A stretch of 64,000 nt of DNA, from positions 682,001 to 746,000 of the forward strand of contig NZ_SCOM01000001.1 of NCBI RefSeq assembly GCF_005508865.1, in the 5' to 3' direction. The stretch comes from Pseudomonas sp. F(2018) (GTDB taxonomy: Bacteria; Pseudomonadota; Gammaproteobacteria; Pseudomonadales; Pseudomonadaceae). The translations under genes and the position numbers were made by a program. Shown in pieces: positions 36,808-45,312 of this stretch; positions within the stretch are counted from its first letter, which is position 1; every line of letters begins with the position of its first letter. A model generated the notes under the pieces. It saw only the letters and a program-made list of their open reading frames with translations, did not search any database and was not told where the DNA came from.

Positions 36808-37728
36808 TCAGATGCCTTCCGGAATCTCTTCGCCGCCGAGCGCCTCGAACAGCGCCGGCAGGAAATCGGCGAAGGTCAGCATCATCAGGGTGAAGCTGGC
36901 ATCCAGCTGACCCAGTGCATCTTCGCCACCATCCTGGGCGGCCTGGTCCTGCAGCAGGTCCTCGAAACGCAGGCGCTTGACCGCCAGCTTGTCGTCCAGC
37001 ACGAAGGACAGCTTGTCCTGCCAGGCCAGGGACAGCTGGGTGACCAGCTTGCCCGAAGACAGGTGCAGCTGGATTTCCTCGCTGGTCAGGTCCTGTCGCT
37101 TGCAGCGCACCACGCCGCCATCCTCGCTGGTGTCGCGCAGCTCGCACTCGTCGAGGACGAAGAAGTCCGGCGCGGCGGCCTGGGTCTTGACCCAGTCGGT
37201 GAGGGTGGCGGTCGGTGCCATCTTCACGCTCAGCGGACGCACCGGCAGCGAGCCGATGGCTTCGCGCAGGGTGGACAGCAGGTCTTCGGCCTTCTTCGCG
37301 CTGGCGCTGTCGACCAGGATCAGGCCGAGCTTCGGCGCGATGGCGGCGAAGGTGCTGGAGCGACGGATGAAGGCGCGCGGCAGGAAGCTCATGACGATCT
37401 CGTCCTTGAGCTGGTCGCGCTCCTTCTTGTAGACCTTGCGCATCTGCTGCGCCTCGATTTCGTCGACCTTGTCCTTCAGCGCATCGCGCACCACGCTGCC
37501 GGGCAGGATGCGTTCTTCCTTGCGCGCGGAAATCAGCAGGAAGTCACCGCTGACGTGCACCAGCGGCGCATCGCCACCCTTGCCGAACGGCGCCATGAAA
37601 CCGTAGGTGGTCAGCTCCTGGCTGGCGCAGGGGCGCGCGGCCTTGGCGGCTAGCGCCGCTTCCAGGGCCTCGGCGTCGAAGGGCACGTCCTGGGTCAGGC
37701 GATAAACGAGCAGGTTGCGGAACCACAT
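36808..37728 (-). CDS. rdgC: Recombination-associated protein RdgC
   Basis: 306-residue DNA-binding protein that forms a ring dimer and restrains RecA-promoted exchange in E. coli. Starts [14 protein letters not shown], the typical N-terminus, and contains the conserved GFMAPFG and SLLLIS-like [14 protein letters not shown] segments. Single gene with its own upstream region; it has no partner in this neighbourhood except the tRNA genes read the other way. Confidence 0.95.
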   Translation of the reverse strand: MWFRNLLVYRLTQDVPFDAEALEAALAAKAARPCASQELTTYGFMAPFGKGGDAPLVHVSGDFLLISARKEERILPGSVVRDALKDKVDEIEAQQMRKVYKKERDQLKDEIVMSFLPRAFIRRSSTFAAIAPKLGLILVDSASAKKAEDLLSTLREAIGSLPVRPLSVKMAPTATLTDWVKTQAAAPDFFVLDECELRDTSEDGGVVRCKRQDLTSEEIQLHLSSGKLVTQLSLAWQDKLSFVLDDKLAVKRLRFEDLLQDQAAQDGGEDALGQLDASFTLMMLTFADFLPALFEALGGEEIPEGI

Positions 37729-37838
37729 GGGGGTTGACTCTCCAATTACGCAAAGCGCGCATTATTCTCCGCCGGGGCGGATTGGCCAACCCATCGCTAA
37801 GCCTTTGGAACAATTGCAGATTTTTTTTAAAAAAGAGC

Positions 37839-37867
37839 TTGCCAAGGTCAGGGTCGCTCTCTAGAAT
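37839..37867 (+). promoter_or_regulatory. Promoter of tRNA-Val/tRNA-Asp
   Basis: TTGCCA at 37839-37844 and TAGAAT at 37862-37867 with a 17-base spacer, preceded by an A/T run (37821-37834) that could act as an UP element. The mature tRNA-Val starts 22 bases after the -10. Confidence 0.7.
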
Positions 37868-37888
37868 GCGCCCCACTTCGAGAGTGAA

Positions 37889-37964
37889 GGGTGATTAGCT
37901 CAGCCGGGAGAGCATCTGCCTTACAAGCAGAGGGTCGGCGGTTCGATCCCGTCATCACCCACCA
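37889..37964 (+). tRNA. tRNA-Val(UAC)
   Basis: 76 bases with encoded CCA. Acceptor GGGTGAT/ATCACCC; anticodon stem TCTGC/GCAGA, loop CTTACAA, anticodon TAC at 37922-37924. First of two tRNAs in one transcript. Confidence 0.97.
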
Positions 37965-37978
37965 TCTCGCAGTTACGC

Positions 37979-38055
37979 GCAGCGGTAGTTCAGTCGGTTA
38001 GAATACCGGCCTGTCACGCCGGGGGTCGCGGGTTCGAGTCCCGTCCGCTGCGCCA
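37979..38055 (+). tRNA. tRNA-Asp(GUC)
   Basis: 77 bases with encoded CCA. Acceptor GCAGCGG/CCGCTGC, discriminator G; anticodon stem CCGGC/GCCGG with loop CTGTCAC and anticodon GTC. Fourteen bases after tRNA-Val; a terminator follows. Confidence 0.97.
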
Positions 38056-38094
38056 TATATAAGCCTTGGTTAGACTGAAGACCAAGACTGGAAG

Positions 38095-38120
38095 AAACGA
38101 CCGAAAGGTCGTTTTTTTTT
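38095..38120 (+). terminator. Terminator of the tRNA-Val/Asp transcript
   Basis: AAACGACC, GAAA tetraloop, GGTCGTTT and nine T in a row. Bases 38121-38281 after it contain nothing recognisable apart from the fklB upstream region. Confidence 0.93.
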
Positions 38121-38281
38121 GCCCGCGATTTTCCATCCAGCGCGCAGCGCGTGCCCGACAAGGCCGGGGTGGCTGAACTTATCCGCTTTCTGCGGCTCCT
38201 ACAGTGCCGTAGCCAGTGCTTGCCGCAGGCTGCTAAGCTCGCGTCTCTCTCCGGCCCCTGCGGCTACAACAAGGAACAAGC

Positions 38282-38998
38282 ATGAAACAACATCGTCTAG
38301 CGGCGGCGGTTGCCCTGGTCGGCCTGGTACTGGCCGGCTGCGATGCGCAGACCAGCGAAGTGGAACTCAAGACCCCGGCGCAGAAGGCTTCCTACGGCAT
38401 CGGCCTGAACATGGGCAAGAGCCTGTCCCAGGAAGGCCTGTCCGATCTGGATTCCAAGGCCGTGGCCATGGGCATCGAAGACGCCATCGGCAAGAAAGAG
38501 CAGAAGCTCAAGGATGAGGAGCTGGCCGAGGCCTTCGCCTTCCTGCAGAAGCGTGCCGAAGAGCGCATGACCAAACTCAACGAGGAATCGGCCCAGGCCG
38601 GCAAGAAATTCCTTGAGGAGAACGGCAAGAAGGAAGGCGTGGTCACCACCGCCTCCGGCCTGCAGTACGAAGTGATCAAGAAGGCCGATGGCGCTCAGCC
38701 GAAGCCGACCGACGTGGTCACCGTGCACTACGAGGGCAAGCTGACCGACGGCAGCGTGTTCGACAGCTCCGTCGAGCGTGGCAGCCCCATCGATCTGCCG
38801 GTTGCCGGCGTGATCCCGGGTTGGGTCGAAGGCCTGCAGCTGATGCACGTCGGCGAGAAGTACAAGCTGTACATCCCCAGTGAGCTGGCCTACGGCCCGC
38901 AAAGCCCGAGCCCGGCCATTCCGGCCAACTCGGTATTGGTATTCGAGCTGGAACTGCTGGCCATCAAGGACCAGGCTGCTCCTGGCGCTGCCCAGTAA
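38282..38998 (+). CDS. fklB: FKBP-type peptidyl-prolyl isomerase lipoprotein
   Basis: 238-residue envelope foldase. Lipobox LAGC with lipidated Cys20, N-terminal dimerisation helices (about 30-120, KTPAQKASYGIGLNMGKSL), then the FKBP domain (about 125-232) with VTVHYEGKLTDGSVFDSS, GWVEGLQLM and ELAYG. FkpA/Mip-like layout, but lipid-anchored. A clear terminator follows. Confidence 0.93.
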   Translation: MKQHRLAAAVALVGLVLAGCDAQTSEVELKTPAQKASYGIGLNMGKSLSQEGLSDLDSKAVAMGIEDAIGKKEQKLKDEELAEAFAFLQKRAEERMTKLNEESAQAGKKFLEENGKKEGVVTTASGLQYEVIKKADGAQPKPTDVVTVHYEGKLTDGSVFDSSVERGSPIDLPVAGVIPGWVEGLQLMHVGEKYKLYIPSELAYGPQSPSPAIPANSVLVFELELLAIKDQAAPGAAQ

Positions 38999-39016
38999 CA
39001 GTCCTCGGTTGCACAG

Positions 39017-39045
39017 AACGCCCCGCTTGCCGGGGCGTTTTCTTT
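39017..39045 (+). terminator. Terminator after fklB
   Basis: AACGCCCCG (39017-39025), loop CTTGC, CGGGGCGTT (39031-39039), then TTCTTTT. Confidence 0.88.
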
Positions 39046-39351
39046 TGCCGAACCGGCAGGCGACCCGTCGGTCTGAACGAAGGTAACGCCGCTTGTGGTG
39101 TTACGGTTATGCACATTGCGCCGGTTACCAGGCTTGCCAGGCCCGTTACGCCTTTCATGAGCAATGCTCGTATCGTAACTAGCTGATTTATATTGTTTTT
39201 TGTTCGTGAGCAAAAAACACCCGATCTGTGGAGAGGCCGCGTGGTACGGGCGTTTGATCGAGTCATCAAACAACTGTTCACAGGGTTATCCACAGCTTCG
39301 GTGGATAACCAGGCAGAGCCCAGCAGGCATGCGTCATCGCGGAGGTTGGTC
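39046..39351. other. Gene-free stretch with paired DnaA-box motif
   Basis: No gene is seen in these 306 bases. An AT-rich segment spans about 39183-39218. At 39284-39310 lies a perfect ten-base inverted repeat, GGTTATCCAC and GTGGATAACC with 7 bases between; the left arm is the DnaA box TTATCCACA and the right arm a one-mismatch box in opposite orientation. A GGAGG ribosome site at 39341-39345 belongs to the next gene. Confidence 0.6.
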
Positions 39352-39786
39352 ATGAATCCCCCGTTCAATTCCATGCGTTACCTCAGGTTGGCGCAGCGCG
39401 TGCTGGCCCGTGGCCGGCTACCGGCGTTGCTGCTGGCGGTGACCCGCAAGGGCGAGGGCGGCGCGCGTTTCGCCCGCCTGCGCGGCGATCTGAAGTTGCT
39501 GCAGGGCCTGTGTGCGGCCTGGTGGCGTGGCGAGTACCGCGCCATCGGCAGCCAGGCGCTGGTGGCCGTGGTCGCGGCGCTGATGTACTTCCTGATGCCG
39601 CTGGACATGGTGCCGGACTGGCTGCTGGGCGTCGGCCTGCTGGATGATCTGGCGGTGCTGGCCTGGGTGCTGCGTACCTGGGAAGCGGAGCTGCAGGCCT
39701 ACCGTGTCTGGCGCGATGCACAGGCGCCCGAGGTGCTGCGGCGGGTCGAGGCGTTGCCGGCGCTGGACGAAGGGCGCCCCGAGTAA
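39352..39786 (+). CDS. DUF1232 (YkvA family) membrane protein
   Basis: 144 residues from ATG 39352 with GGAGG six bases upstream. The DUF1232 signature is ALMYFLMPLDMVPDWLLG followed by GLLDDLAVLAWVL, forming a membrane hairpin. The N-terminal third is Arg/Leu-rich and cytosolic. The family has no established biochemical function. The longer open frame upstream runs through the inverted repeat and is unlikely to be coding. Confidence 0.82.
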   Translation: MNPPFNSMRYLRLAQRVLARGRLPALLLAVTRKGEGGARFARLRGDLKLLQGLCAAWWRGEYRAIGSQALVAVVAALMYFLMPLDMVPDWLLGVGLLDDLAVLAWVLRTWEAELQAYRVWRDAQAPEVLRRVEALPALDEGRPE

Positions 39787-40077
39787 CTGCCAGACGATTA
39801 ATGTGCGTGGCGGCGCAATGCCGTTCGCGCTATCGGGCGCTCATCCTGCCCACATCCATGTGCGAGCCACATTCCTCTGCTCGAATCCGCGCATCTATCG
39901 CGATCGCCTGTCGCTGTGAACTGCATGCGACTTGCCCAGCATTCGCGCTGCGCCAAGGGCGCCGACTCTTGTCTGCTGGGTCAGTATAGGTCACGCTCTT
40001 GGGGCATCCGGGCGGTTAACATGAGCGCCTGAAGGGAGGTGCCGAGCGTTTCGGCACTGCGGTCCACGGAGAGTTGT
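39787..40077. other. Gene-free stretch before the XRE trio
   Basis: 291 bases without a supportable gene. Just before the XRE start there is a hairpin GTGCCGA-GCGTT-TCGGCAC at 40039-40057, which could be an operator or a leader structure. No terminator is obvious after the DUF1232 gene. Confidence 0.5.
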
Positions 40078-40401
40078 ATGAGTGTGCAAGTGATCACGCG
40101 CGACGGCGAGGCGGAGTACGCCGTGCTGCCTTGGGCCGAATACCAAGCCCTGCTCAAGGCCGCCGGTCAGGCCTCCGCATCCATCGCCAGCGTCGCGCCG
40201 GCGACCACCGGTTCCGGGCTCGATCAGTTGGCCAGCCTGCGCGAGGCCAAGGGCATGTCCCAGGCCGACCTGGCGCGTGCGGTAGGCATCAGCCCGCATT
40301 ATCTGAATCTGTTCGAGACCGGTGAGCGTGCGCCGGATGGCGCCATCCTGCGCTCGCTGGGGCGGGTGCTGGGTGTGAGCGACTGGGAGCAGTCGTCTTG
40401 A
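40078..40401 (+). CDS. XRE-family DNA-binding protein
   Basis: 107 residues from ATG 40078. The N-terminus (VQVITRDGEAEYAVLPWAEYQALLKAA) resembles the short antitoxin/Phd-like strand-helix region found ahead of some chromosomal XRE regulators; residues about 50-102 are a Cro/C1 helix-turn-helix (MSQADLARAVGISPHYLNLFETG). The stop overlaps the next gene's TTG, so they are translationally coupled. No toxin-like partner is recognised. Confidence 0.8.
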   Translation: MSVQVITRDGEAEYAVLPWAEYQALLKAAGQASASIASVAPATTGSGLDQLASLREAKGMSQADLARAVGISPHYLNLFETGERAPDGAILRSLGRVLGVSDWEQSS

Positions 40402-40763
40402 GTGTGCGTATCCATCGGCAACATTGGCAGGCCTTGCTCGGCGAACTGGAAGATGCGCGTCGCCAGCGCCATCTGCTGACCTACCGTGCGCTGGTCGAGC
40501 GCCTGCAGCTGCCGACGCCGGCCATGCAGACCCTGACCGCCGCCCTGGAGCACCTGGCCGCCCTCGATGCCCGCGCCGAGCGGCCCCTGCGCAGCGCACT
40601 GGTGATCAGCCAGGGCGCCAGTCGCCTGCCGCGTACCGGCTTCTTCGAATGCGTGAACCGTCTCGGGCGTTTCTCCGGTCCCTCCGACGGCATCGCCGCC
40701 GCCTCCTGGCATGCGGCGGAAGTGGCGCGGGTCTTCGAGTTCAGCTACCCCGAGGAGCCCTGA
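40398..40763 (+). CDS. Conserved hypothetical protein, coupled to XRE gene
   Basis: 121 residues, not recognised by family name. Helical N-terminal half (HWQALLGELEDARRQRHLLTYRALVERLQL), then a segment with ISQGASRLPRTGFFECVNRLGRFSG, and an acidic/aromatic tail. The TTG at 40398 has GGGAG eight bases upstream; GTG 40404 is an alternative. Start and stop overlap both neighbours, so three genes form one translational unit. A role with the XRE protein is inference. Confidence 0.7.
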   Translation: MSVRIHRQHWQALLGELEDARRQRHLLTYRALVERLQLPTPAMQTLTAALEHLAALDARAERPLRSALVISQGASRLPRTGFFECVNRLGRFSGPSDGIAAASWHAAEVARVFEFSYPEEP

Positions 40764-41242
40764 TGCTCTGGCGCCTGCGCGCGCGCCTGGGCTACTGGGT
40801 GGCGCGGCGCCTGTTCCACTGGCGCTGGCTGATGCAACAGCCGCGCGCCTGGGGCTGGATGCAGGGCCAGTTCGCGCGCATGGCCGCGCTCGGTGATACG
40901 CCGGCGCAAAGCTTCTACGGACATCTGCTGCTGTTTCGCGGTCAGGGCTTCGGTGCGCGCGAGGAGGGCCTGCGGCTGCTGCGTCTGGCCGCCGAGGGCG
41001 GTGATGGCAAGGCGGCCTATCAGCTCGGTGTGCAATACCTCACCGGCGACAGCCGCCAGGCCCCGGATGCGGCCGAGGCGGCGCGCTGGTGGGAGCGAGC
41101 CGCGGCGCTCGCTCATCCGCTGGCGGCGCAGCGCCTGTCCCAGCTCTATCGCGATGGTGGTCCCGGTCTGACGGCGGATGCGCTGCAGGCCGAGCGCTAT
41201 GCCCGGCGCTCCGAGGAGCTGGGCTTCAGGCCGAGAGGCTGA
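40763..41242 (+). CDS. Sel1-repeat protein
   Basis: 159 residues. Trp/Arg-rich N-terminus (LGYWVARRLFHWRWLMQQ) then Sel1 repeats (GLRLLRLAAEGGDGKAAYQLG and AARWWERAAALAHPLAAQRL), a layout like the small protein at 23026. ATG 40763 overlaps the upstream stop by one base; the 3' end overlaps the convergent EAL gene by 17 bases. Protein-contact role inferred from the repeats. Confidence 0.78.
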   Translation: MLWRLRARLGYWVARRLFHWRWLMQQPRAWGWMQGQFARMAALGDTPAQSFYGHLLLFRGQGFGAREEGLRLLRLAAEGGDGKAAYQLGVQYLTGDSRQAPDAAEAARWWERAAALAHPLAAQRLSQLYRDGGPGLTADALQAERYARRSEELGFRPRG

Positions 41243-42986
41243 GCGTATCGAGGATGTGCAGGCTGTAGCCCGGCACCGCCTTGGCGTGGCGCTTGGCCTC
41301 CGAGGCCAAACCGGCCAACTGGCTGGCATCCAGCTGCGGGCAGCTCTGCGGATGCAGATGCACCACGCCGATCGACAGTGACAGCAGAGGGAATTCCTCG
41401 CGCTTGCCCTGGCGGTTGTGGCTGACGAAGCAGCCGGCCTGCAGGTGTTCCTCACGGTAGAAACGTCGACACTGGGCCTGGAAATCCTCCAGCAGCTGGT
41501 TGAGCCGCTCGCGCCAGTTGCCCGGGCCGAGTACCAGCAGAAAGTCATCGCCACCGATATGGCCGACGAAGTCGCGGCTGGGGTCGACCCGTTCGTTCAG
41601 ACATTGCGCCAGGCACAGCAATATTTCGTCGCCGCGGGCGTAGCCGTACAGGTCGTTGAACGGCTTGAAGCTGTCGATATCCACATAGCACACCACCGCC
41701 TCGCGGCCTTGCTGCAGCAGGCGGCCGAGGCACTGCTGGATCGGCACGTTGCCCGGCAGCAGGGTCAGCGGGTTGGCGTGGCGGGCCTGCTGGATCTTCA
41801 GCTCGGTGATCAGCTTGAGCACGTCGATCACCCGGCCCAGGCCGCGGTAACGACCCTGCTGGGTGATGATGAAGTCCTCTTCCATGCGTTGCCGCGCGCG
41901 GCTGGTGAGCAGGCGGCTGACCTGCTGCAGCGACTGGCCGACGTCCACGGCGAGGAAGTCCGTACTCATCAGGCGGCTGATCGGTTTGCGCGCGAACAGG
42001 TCGGTGGCGAAGGGCTTGAGCAGCGCATCGGACAGCGAGTGGCGATGGACGATGCCGACCGGCTGGCCCTGGCTGTCCAGCACCGCCAGCGAGTTGAGAT
42101 TGGCCTGGGCGCGGAAGGCCTCCAGCACCACGGCGATGGCGGTGTCCTGGGCCACCGCGGGTTGTTCGTTGAGCAGGGCGGAGAGGTCTCCGCTGTCTTC
42201 ACCCAGGGATGGCGCCACGCTTTCCAGGCGCGGCAACAGCTTCTGCGCATCGCGTGGCGGCTGCTCCTGGGGCCGGCACAGCAGATAGCCCTGGACCAGG
42301 TCGACGCCCATCTCGATCAGGGTCGCCAGCTCTTCCACCAGCTCGATACCCTCGGCGATCACCTGGGCGCGAGAGGCCTTGGCCATCTTCAGGATCGAAT
42401 CGACGAACTCGCGCTTCACCGCGTCCTGGTGGATGCCGTCGATGAAGTGGCGGTCGATCTTCACGTAGTCCGGGCGCAGCTCGGACCACAGGCGCAGGCT
42501 GGAATAGCCGGCGCCGAGATCATCCAGGGCGATGGAGAAGCCCATGGCACGGTAGTGGTGCAGGGCGGTATCGAGGAGCTGGAAGTCGTCGATCGGCGCC
42601 TGCTCGGTGAGCTCGATCACCACCTGGTCCGGGGGGATGCCGAAGTCCTGCAGCAGCTTGAGGGTGCGCCCCGGCTGGTGGCTGGGCTCCAGCAACGACT
42701 CCGGGGAGACGTTGAGGAATAGCTTGCCGCCCAGCTGCTGATCGCGGAAGCGGCGGCAGGCGCTCTTGCGTGCCAGCAGCTCCAGCTCGCTCAGGCGCCC
42801 GACATTGCGCGCCACGCTGAACAGCGCCAGGGGTGCGTGCAGCGAGCTGTTGGAGGGGCCGCGGGTCAGTGCCTCGTAGCCGAGGATGCGCCGCTCGGAT
42901 AGGCTGACGATGGGCTGGAACAGGCTGTGAAGGTCGCCGTGAGCGAGGATGGATTCCAGCGCGCTCAACTGCTCGGTGACGGTCAT
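41226..42986 (-). CDS. EAL-CBS-GGDEF c-di-GMP signalling protein
   Basis: 586 residues. EAL phosphodiesterase domain (about 15-250) with EAL at 38-40, ELTEQ, DDLGAGYSSL, VKID and AEGIE all present, so hydrolysis looks possible. Two CBS repeats (about 285-405) probably bind a nucleotide. C-terminal GGDEF-like domain with GGDDF near 476-480, a substitution that could weaken cyclase activity or make it a GTP sensor. Matches PA3258 in order and size. A terminator of prc lies just upstream. Confidence 0.9.
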   Translation of the reverse strand: MTVTEQLSALESILAHGDLHSLFQPIVSLSERRILGYEALTRGPSNSSLHAPLALFSVARNVGRLSELELLARKSACRRFRDQQLGGKLFLNVSPESLLEPSHQPGRTLKLLQDFGIPPDQVVIELTEQAPIDDFQLLDTALHHYRAMGFSIALDDLGAGYSSLRLWSELRPDYVKIDRHFIDGIHQDAVKREFVDSILKMAKASRAQVIAEGIELVEELATLIEMGVDLVQGYLLCRPQEQPPRDAQKLLPRLESVAPSLGEDSGDLSALLNEQPAVAQDTAIAVVLEAFRAQANLNSLAVLDSQGQPVGIVHRHSLSDALLKPFATDLFARKPISRLMSTDFLAVDVGQSLQQVSRLLTSRARQRMEEDFIITQQGRYRGLGRVIDVLKLITELKIQQARHANPLTLLPGNVPIQQCLGRLLQQGREAVVCYVDIDSFKPFNDLYGYARGDEILLCLAQCLNERVDPSRDFVGHIGGDDFLLVLGPGNWRERLNQLLEDFQAQCRRFYREEHLQAGCFVSHNRQGKREEFPLLSLSIGVVHLHPQSCPQLDASQLAGLASEAKRHAKAVPGYSLHILDTLSLSA

Positions 42987-43012
42987 GGAGGTGTCTCGGT
43001 CTGCCGGAAAAG

Positions 43013-43040
43013 AAAAGGGCCGGTATCGCTACCGGCCCCT
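43013..43040 (-). terminator. Terminator of prc
   Basis: Stem GGGCCGGTA/TACCGGCCC (43017-43038) with loop TCGC. Read on the minus strand the hairpin is followed by CCCTTTTCTTTT, a good U-tract, between the prc stop and the EAL gene. Confidence 0.8.
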
Positions 43041-43080
43041 TATTTCACGACAGAACGATGACTGTTTGATTACGCCCGGG

Positions 43081-45159
43081 TCAGTGCTTGGCCAGGGTGG
43101 CCTCCAGGCCGAGGTAGTCGAGCAGGATGTGCCCGCTCTCGGTCAGGTAGGCGTCGTCTTCCGGCTTGGTCTTCTCGGGTTCGACCGGCGCGGCGTCCTC
43201 GTCCTCTGCCTTGATCTCCTTGAGCAATTCCTCGCCCTTGGCCTTGCGCTTGGTATTTTCCAGCGCCAACTGCTTGGACTCGATGTCGGCGTGCTGGGAG
43301 CGGCGCGCCTGCTCGTTGAGGCTGACGCTGGTCTCGGCCATCAGCTTCTGCGCCAGCGCCAGGCGCTCGCGGGTGAAGACGAAGTCCGGGTTGTCCGCGG
43401 TGCGCGATTCGTGACGCGACTTCAGCTCGGCGAGGAACGGCTTGTAGGGGTTGCTGTCCGGTTTCAGCGCCGGGTTGATGCTGTCCCACGGCATGGCCTC
43501 GGGCAGGGCGCTCTCGCCGATCTCCTGGGTGTCGACGATATCCGGGTAGGCAATGTCCGGCAGCACGCCCTGGTGCTGGGTGCTCTGCCCGGAGACGCGG
43601 TAGAACTTGGCCAGGGTCAGCTTCAACTCGCCATGGTTGAGCGGCTGGATGGTCTGTACCGTGCCCTTGCCGAAGGTCTGCCCGCCGAGGATCAGTGCGC
43701 GGTGGTAGTCCTGCATGGCACCGGCGAAGATCTCCGAGGCAGAGGCCGAGAGACGATCCACCAGCACGGCCAGTGGGCCGTCGTAGAACACGCCCGGCTC
43801 CTCGTCGGCCAGCACGTCCACGCGGCCGTCGCTGTTGCGCACCAGCACGGTCGGGCCCTGGTCGATGAACAGGCCGGTCAGCTCGGTGGCTTCCTGCAGG
43901 GAGCCGCCGCCGTTGTCGCGCAGGTCGATGACCACGCCGTCGACCTTGTCCTTCTTCAGCTCGCCCAGCAGACGCTTCACGTCGCGGGTGGTGCTCTTGT
44001 AGTTGGGGTCCTGGGCGCGGTAGGCCTTGAAGTCGAGGTAGAAGGCCGGAACCTTGATCACCCCGAGCTTGTACTCGCGACCCTCGTGCTGCAGCTTGAG
44101 CACCGACTTCTGTGCGGCCTGTTCTTCCAGCTTGACCGCCTCGCGGACGATGGTGACCACCTTGCTGGTCTGGTCGCTCGGTGCGTTGCTGGCCGGGATC
44201 ACTTCCAGGCGCACCTTGGAGCCCTTGGGCCCGCGGATCAGCTTGACCACCTCGTCCAGGCGCCAGCCGATCACGTCGACCATTTCCTTGTCGCCCTGGG
44301 CGACGCCGACGATCTTGTCGGCCGGGACGATCTGCTTGCTCTTCTCGGCCGGGCCGGCCGGTACCAGACGCACGACCTTGACGTATTCGTTGTCGGTCTG
44401 CAGCACGGCGCCGATGCCTTCCAGCGACAGGCTCATGTTGATGTCGAAGTTCTCCGCGTTATCCGGGGAGAGGTAGTTGGTGTGCGGGTCGTAGGTCTGC
44501 GCGAAGGCGTTGATGTAGGCCTGGAACACGTCTTCGCCGCGGGTCTGTTCGAGGCGCTTGCGCTGGTTCTTGTAGCGCTTGAGCAGCAGCTCCTGGATGT
44601 CCTTGGGTTCCTTGCCGGCGATCTTCAGGCGCAGGACCTCGTCCTTCACACGCTTGCGCCAGAGGTCGTCCAGCTCCGCCTTGTCCTTGGCCCAGGGCGC
44701 CTTCTCGCGGTCCACCAGCAGACTCTCGTCGACGCTGAAGTCGAACTTGTCGACGCCGGCTTCGAGCAGGGCCTGGGCATGGTCGAGGCGTTCCTCGGCG
44801 CGCTGCAGGTAGGTGCGGTAGATGATGAAGCCGGGTTCCAGGTCGCCGCTCTTGAGCAGGTCGTCGAACTTGGCCTGCCAGCGGTCGAACTGGGCGATAT
44901 CGGCGGCGGTGAAGTAGCTGCGCGCGGGGTCGAGCATCTTCAGGTAGCCGTCGTAGATCTTCGCCGAGCGCTCGTCGTTGAGCGGCGGCTTGTTGTAGTG
45001 ATGGCGCTTGAGCAGCTCGACCACGTTGAGGCTGGCGATCACCTGCTCGCGGTCCGGCTGCAGGTAGGCCCAGTTCTCCGCGGCGGCCTTGGCGGCGGCG
45101 GGCAGGGCGTGCAGACCGAGAAGCAAGGCCAGGGCTGTTGCGGGGAGGAAACGCTGCAT
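43081..45159 (-). CDS. prc: Tail-specific periplasmic protease Prc (AlgO)
   Basis: S41 C-terminal processing protease, 692 residues from ATG 45159. Signal peptide MQRFLPATALALLLGLHALPAAA; N-terminal helical domain; PDZ domain (about 240-330); S41 core with catalytic Ser near 470 (RLSASASEIFAG) and Lys near 496 (FGKGTVQ); C-terminal DUF3340-like region rich in charged residues. In P. aeruginosa it degrades mutant MucA and promotes alginate. An in-frame ATG at 45192 is possible, but the signal peptide fits 45159. Confidence 0.94.
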   Translation of the reverse strand: MQRFLPATALALLLGLHALPAAAKAAAENWAYLQPDREQVIASLNVVELLKRHHYNKPPLNDERSAKIYDGYLKMLDPARSYFTAADIAQFDRWQAKFDDLLKSGDLEPGFIIYRTYLQRAEERLDHAQALLEAGVDKFDFSVDESLLVDREKAPWAKDKAELDDLWRKRVKDEVLRLKIAGKEPKDIQELLLKRYKNQRKRLEQTRGEDVFQAYINAFAQTYDPHTNYLSPDNAENFDINMSLSLEGIGAVLQTDNEYVKVVRLVPAGPAEKSKQIVPADKIVGVAQGDKEMVDVIGWRLDEVVKLIRGPKGSKVRLEVIPASNAPSDQTSKVVTIVREAVKLEEQAAQKSVLKLQHEGREYKLGVIKVPAFYLDFKAYRAQDPNYKSTTRDVKRLLGELKKDKVDGVVIDLRDNGGGSLQEATELTGLFIDQGPTVLVRNSDGRVDVLADEEPGVFYDGPLAVLVDRLSASASEIFAGAMQDYHRALILGGQTFGKGTVQTIQPLNHGELKLTLAKFYRVSGQSTQHQGVLPDIAYPDIVDTQEIGESALPEAMPWDSINPALKPDSNPYKPFLAELKSRHESRTADNPDFVFTRERLALAQKLMAETSVSLNEQARRSQHADIESKQLALENTKRKAKGEELLKEIKAEDEDAAPVEPEKTKPEDDAYLTESGHILLDYLGLEATLAKH

Positions 45160-45312
45160 GTTGGTTCGACGCGAAGGCAGGTGATAACGCATATTAGGCC
45201 GTCTGGTAGAGCGCCGGGTTCCATCTATCCCGGCGGCAAAATGCAAAAGCCCGGCATCAGGCGCAAAGCCGCGTGCTGTCTATGCCGGGGTCTCACTCAC
45301 TATGGAGGCAGC

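Noticed and set aside
39801..39989. A possible small gene of 62 codons
   Set aside because: No ribosome site, no family features and erratic composition; treated as non-coding.
40078..40763. The XRE gene and its neighbour as a toxin-antitoxin pair
   Set aside because: The neighbour shows no recognisable toxin fold or catalytic motif, and the order and three-gene coupling fit regulation better.
42949..45312. An N-terminal extension of nearly 800 codons on the quinone oxidoreductase
   Set aside because: It runs antisense to prc; the enzyme starts at ATG 45313 with a good ribosome site and family N-terminus.
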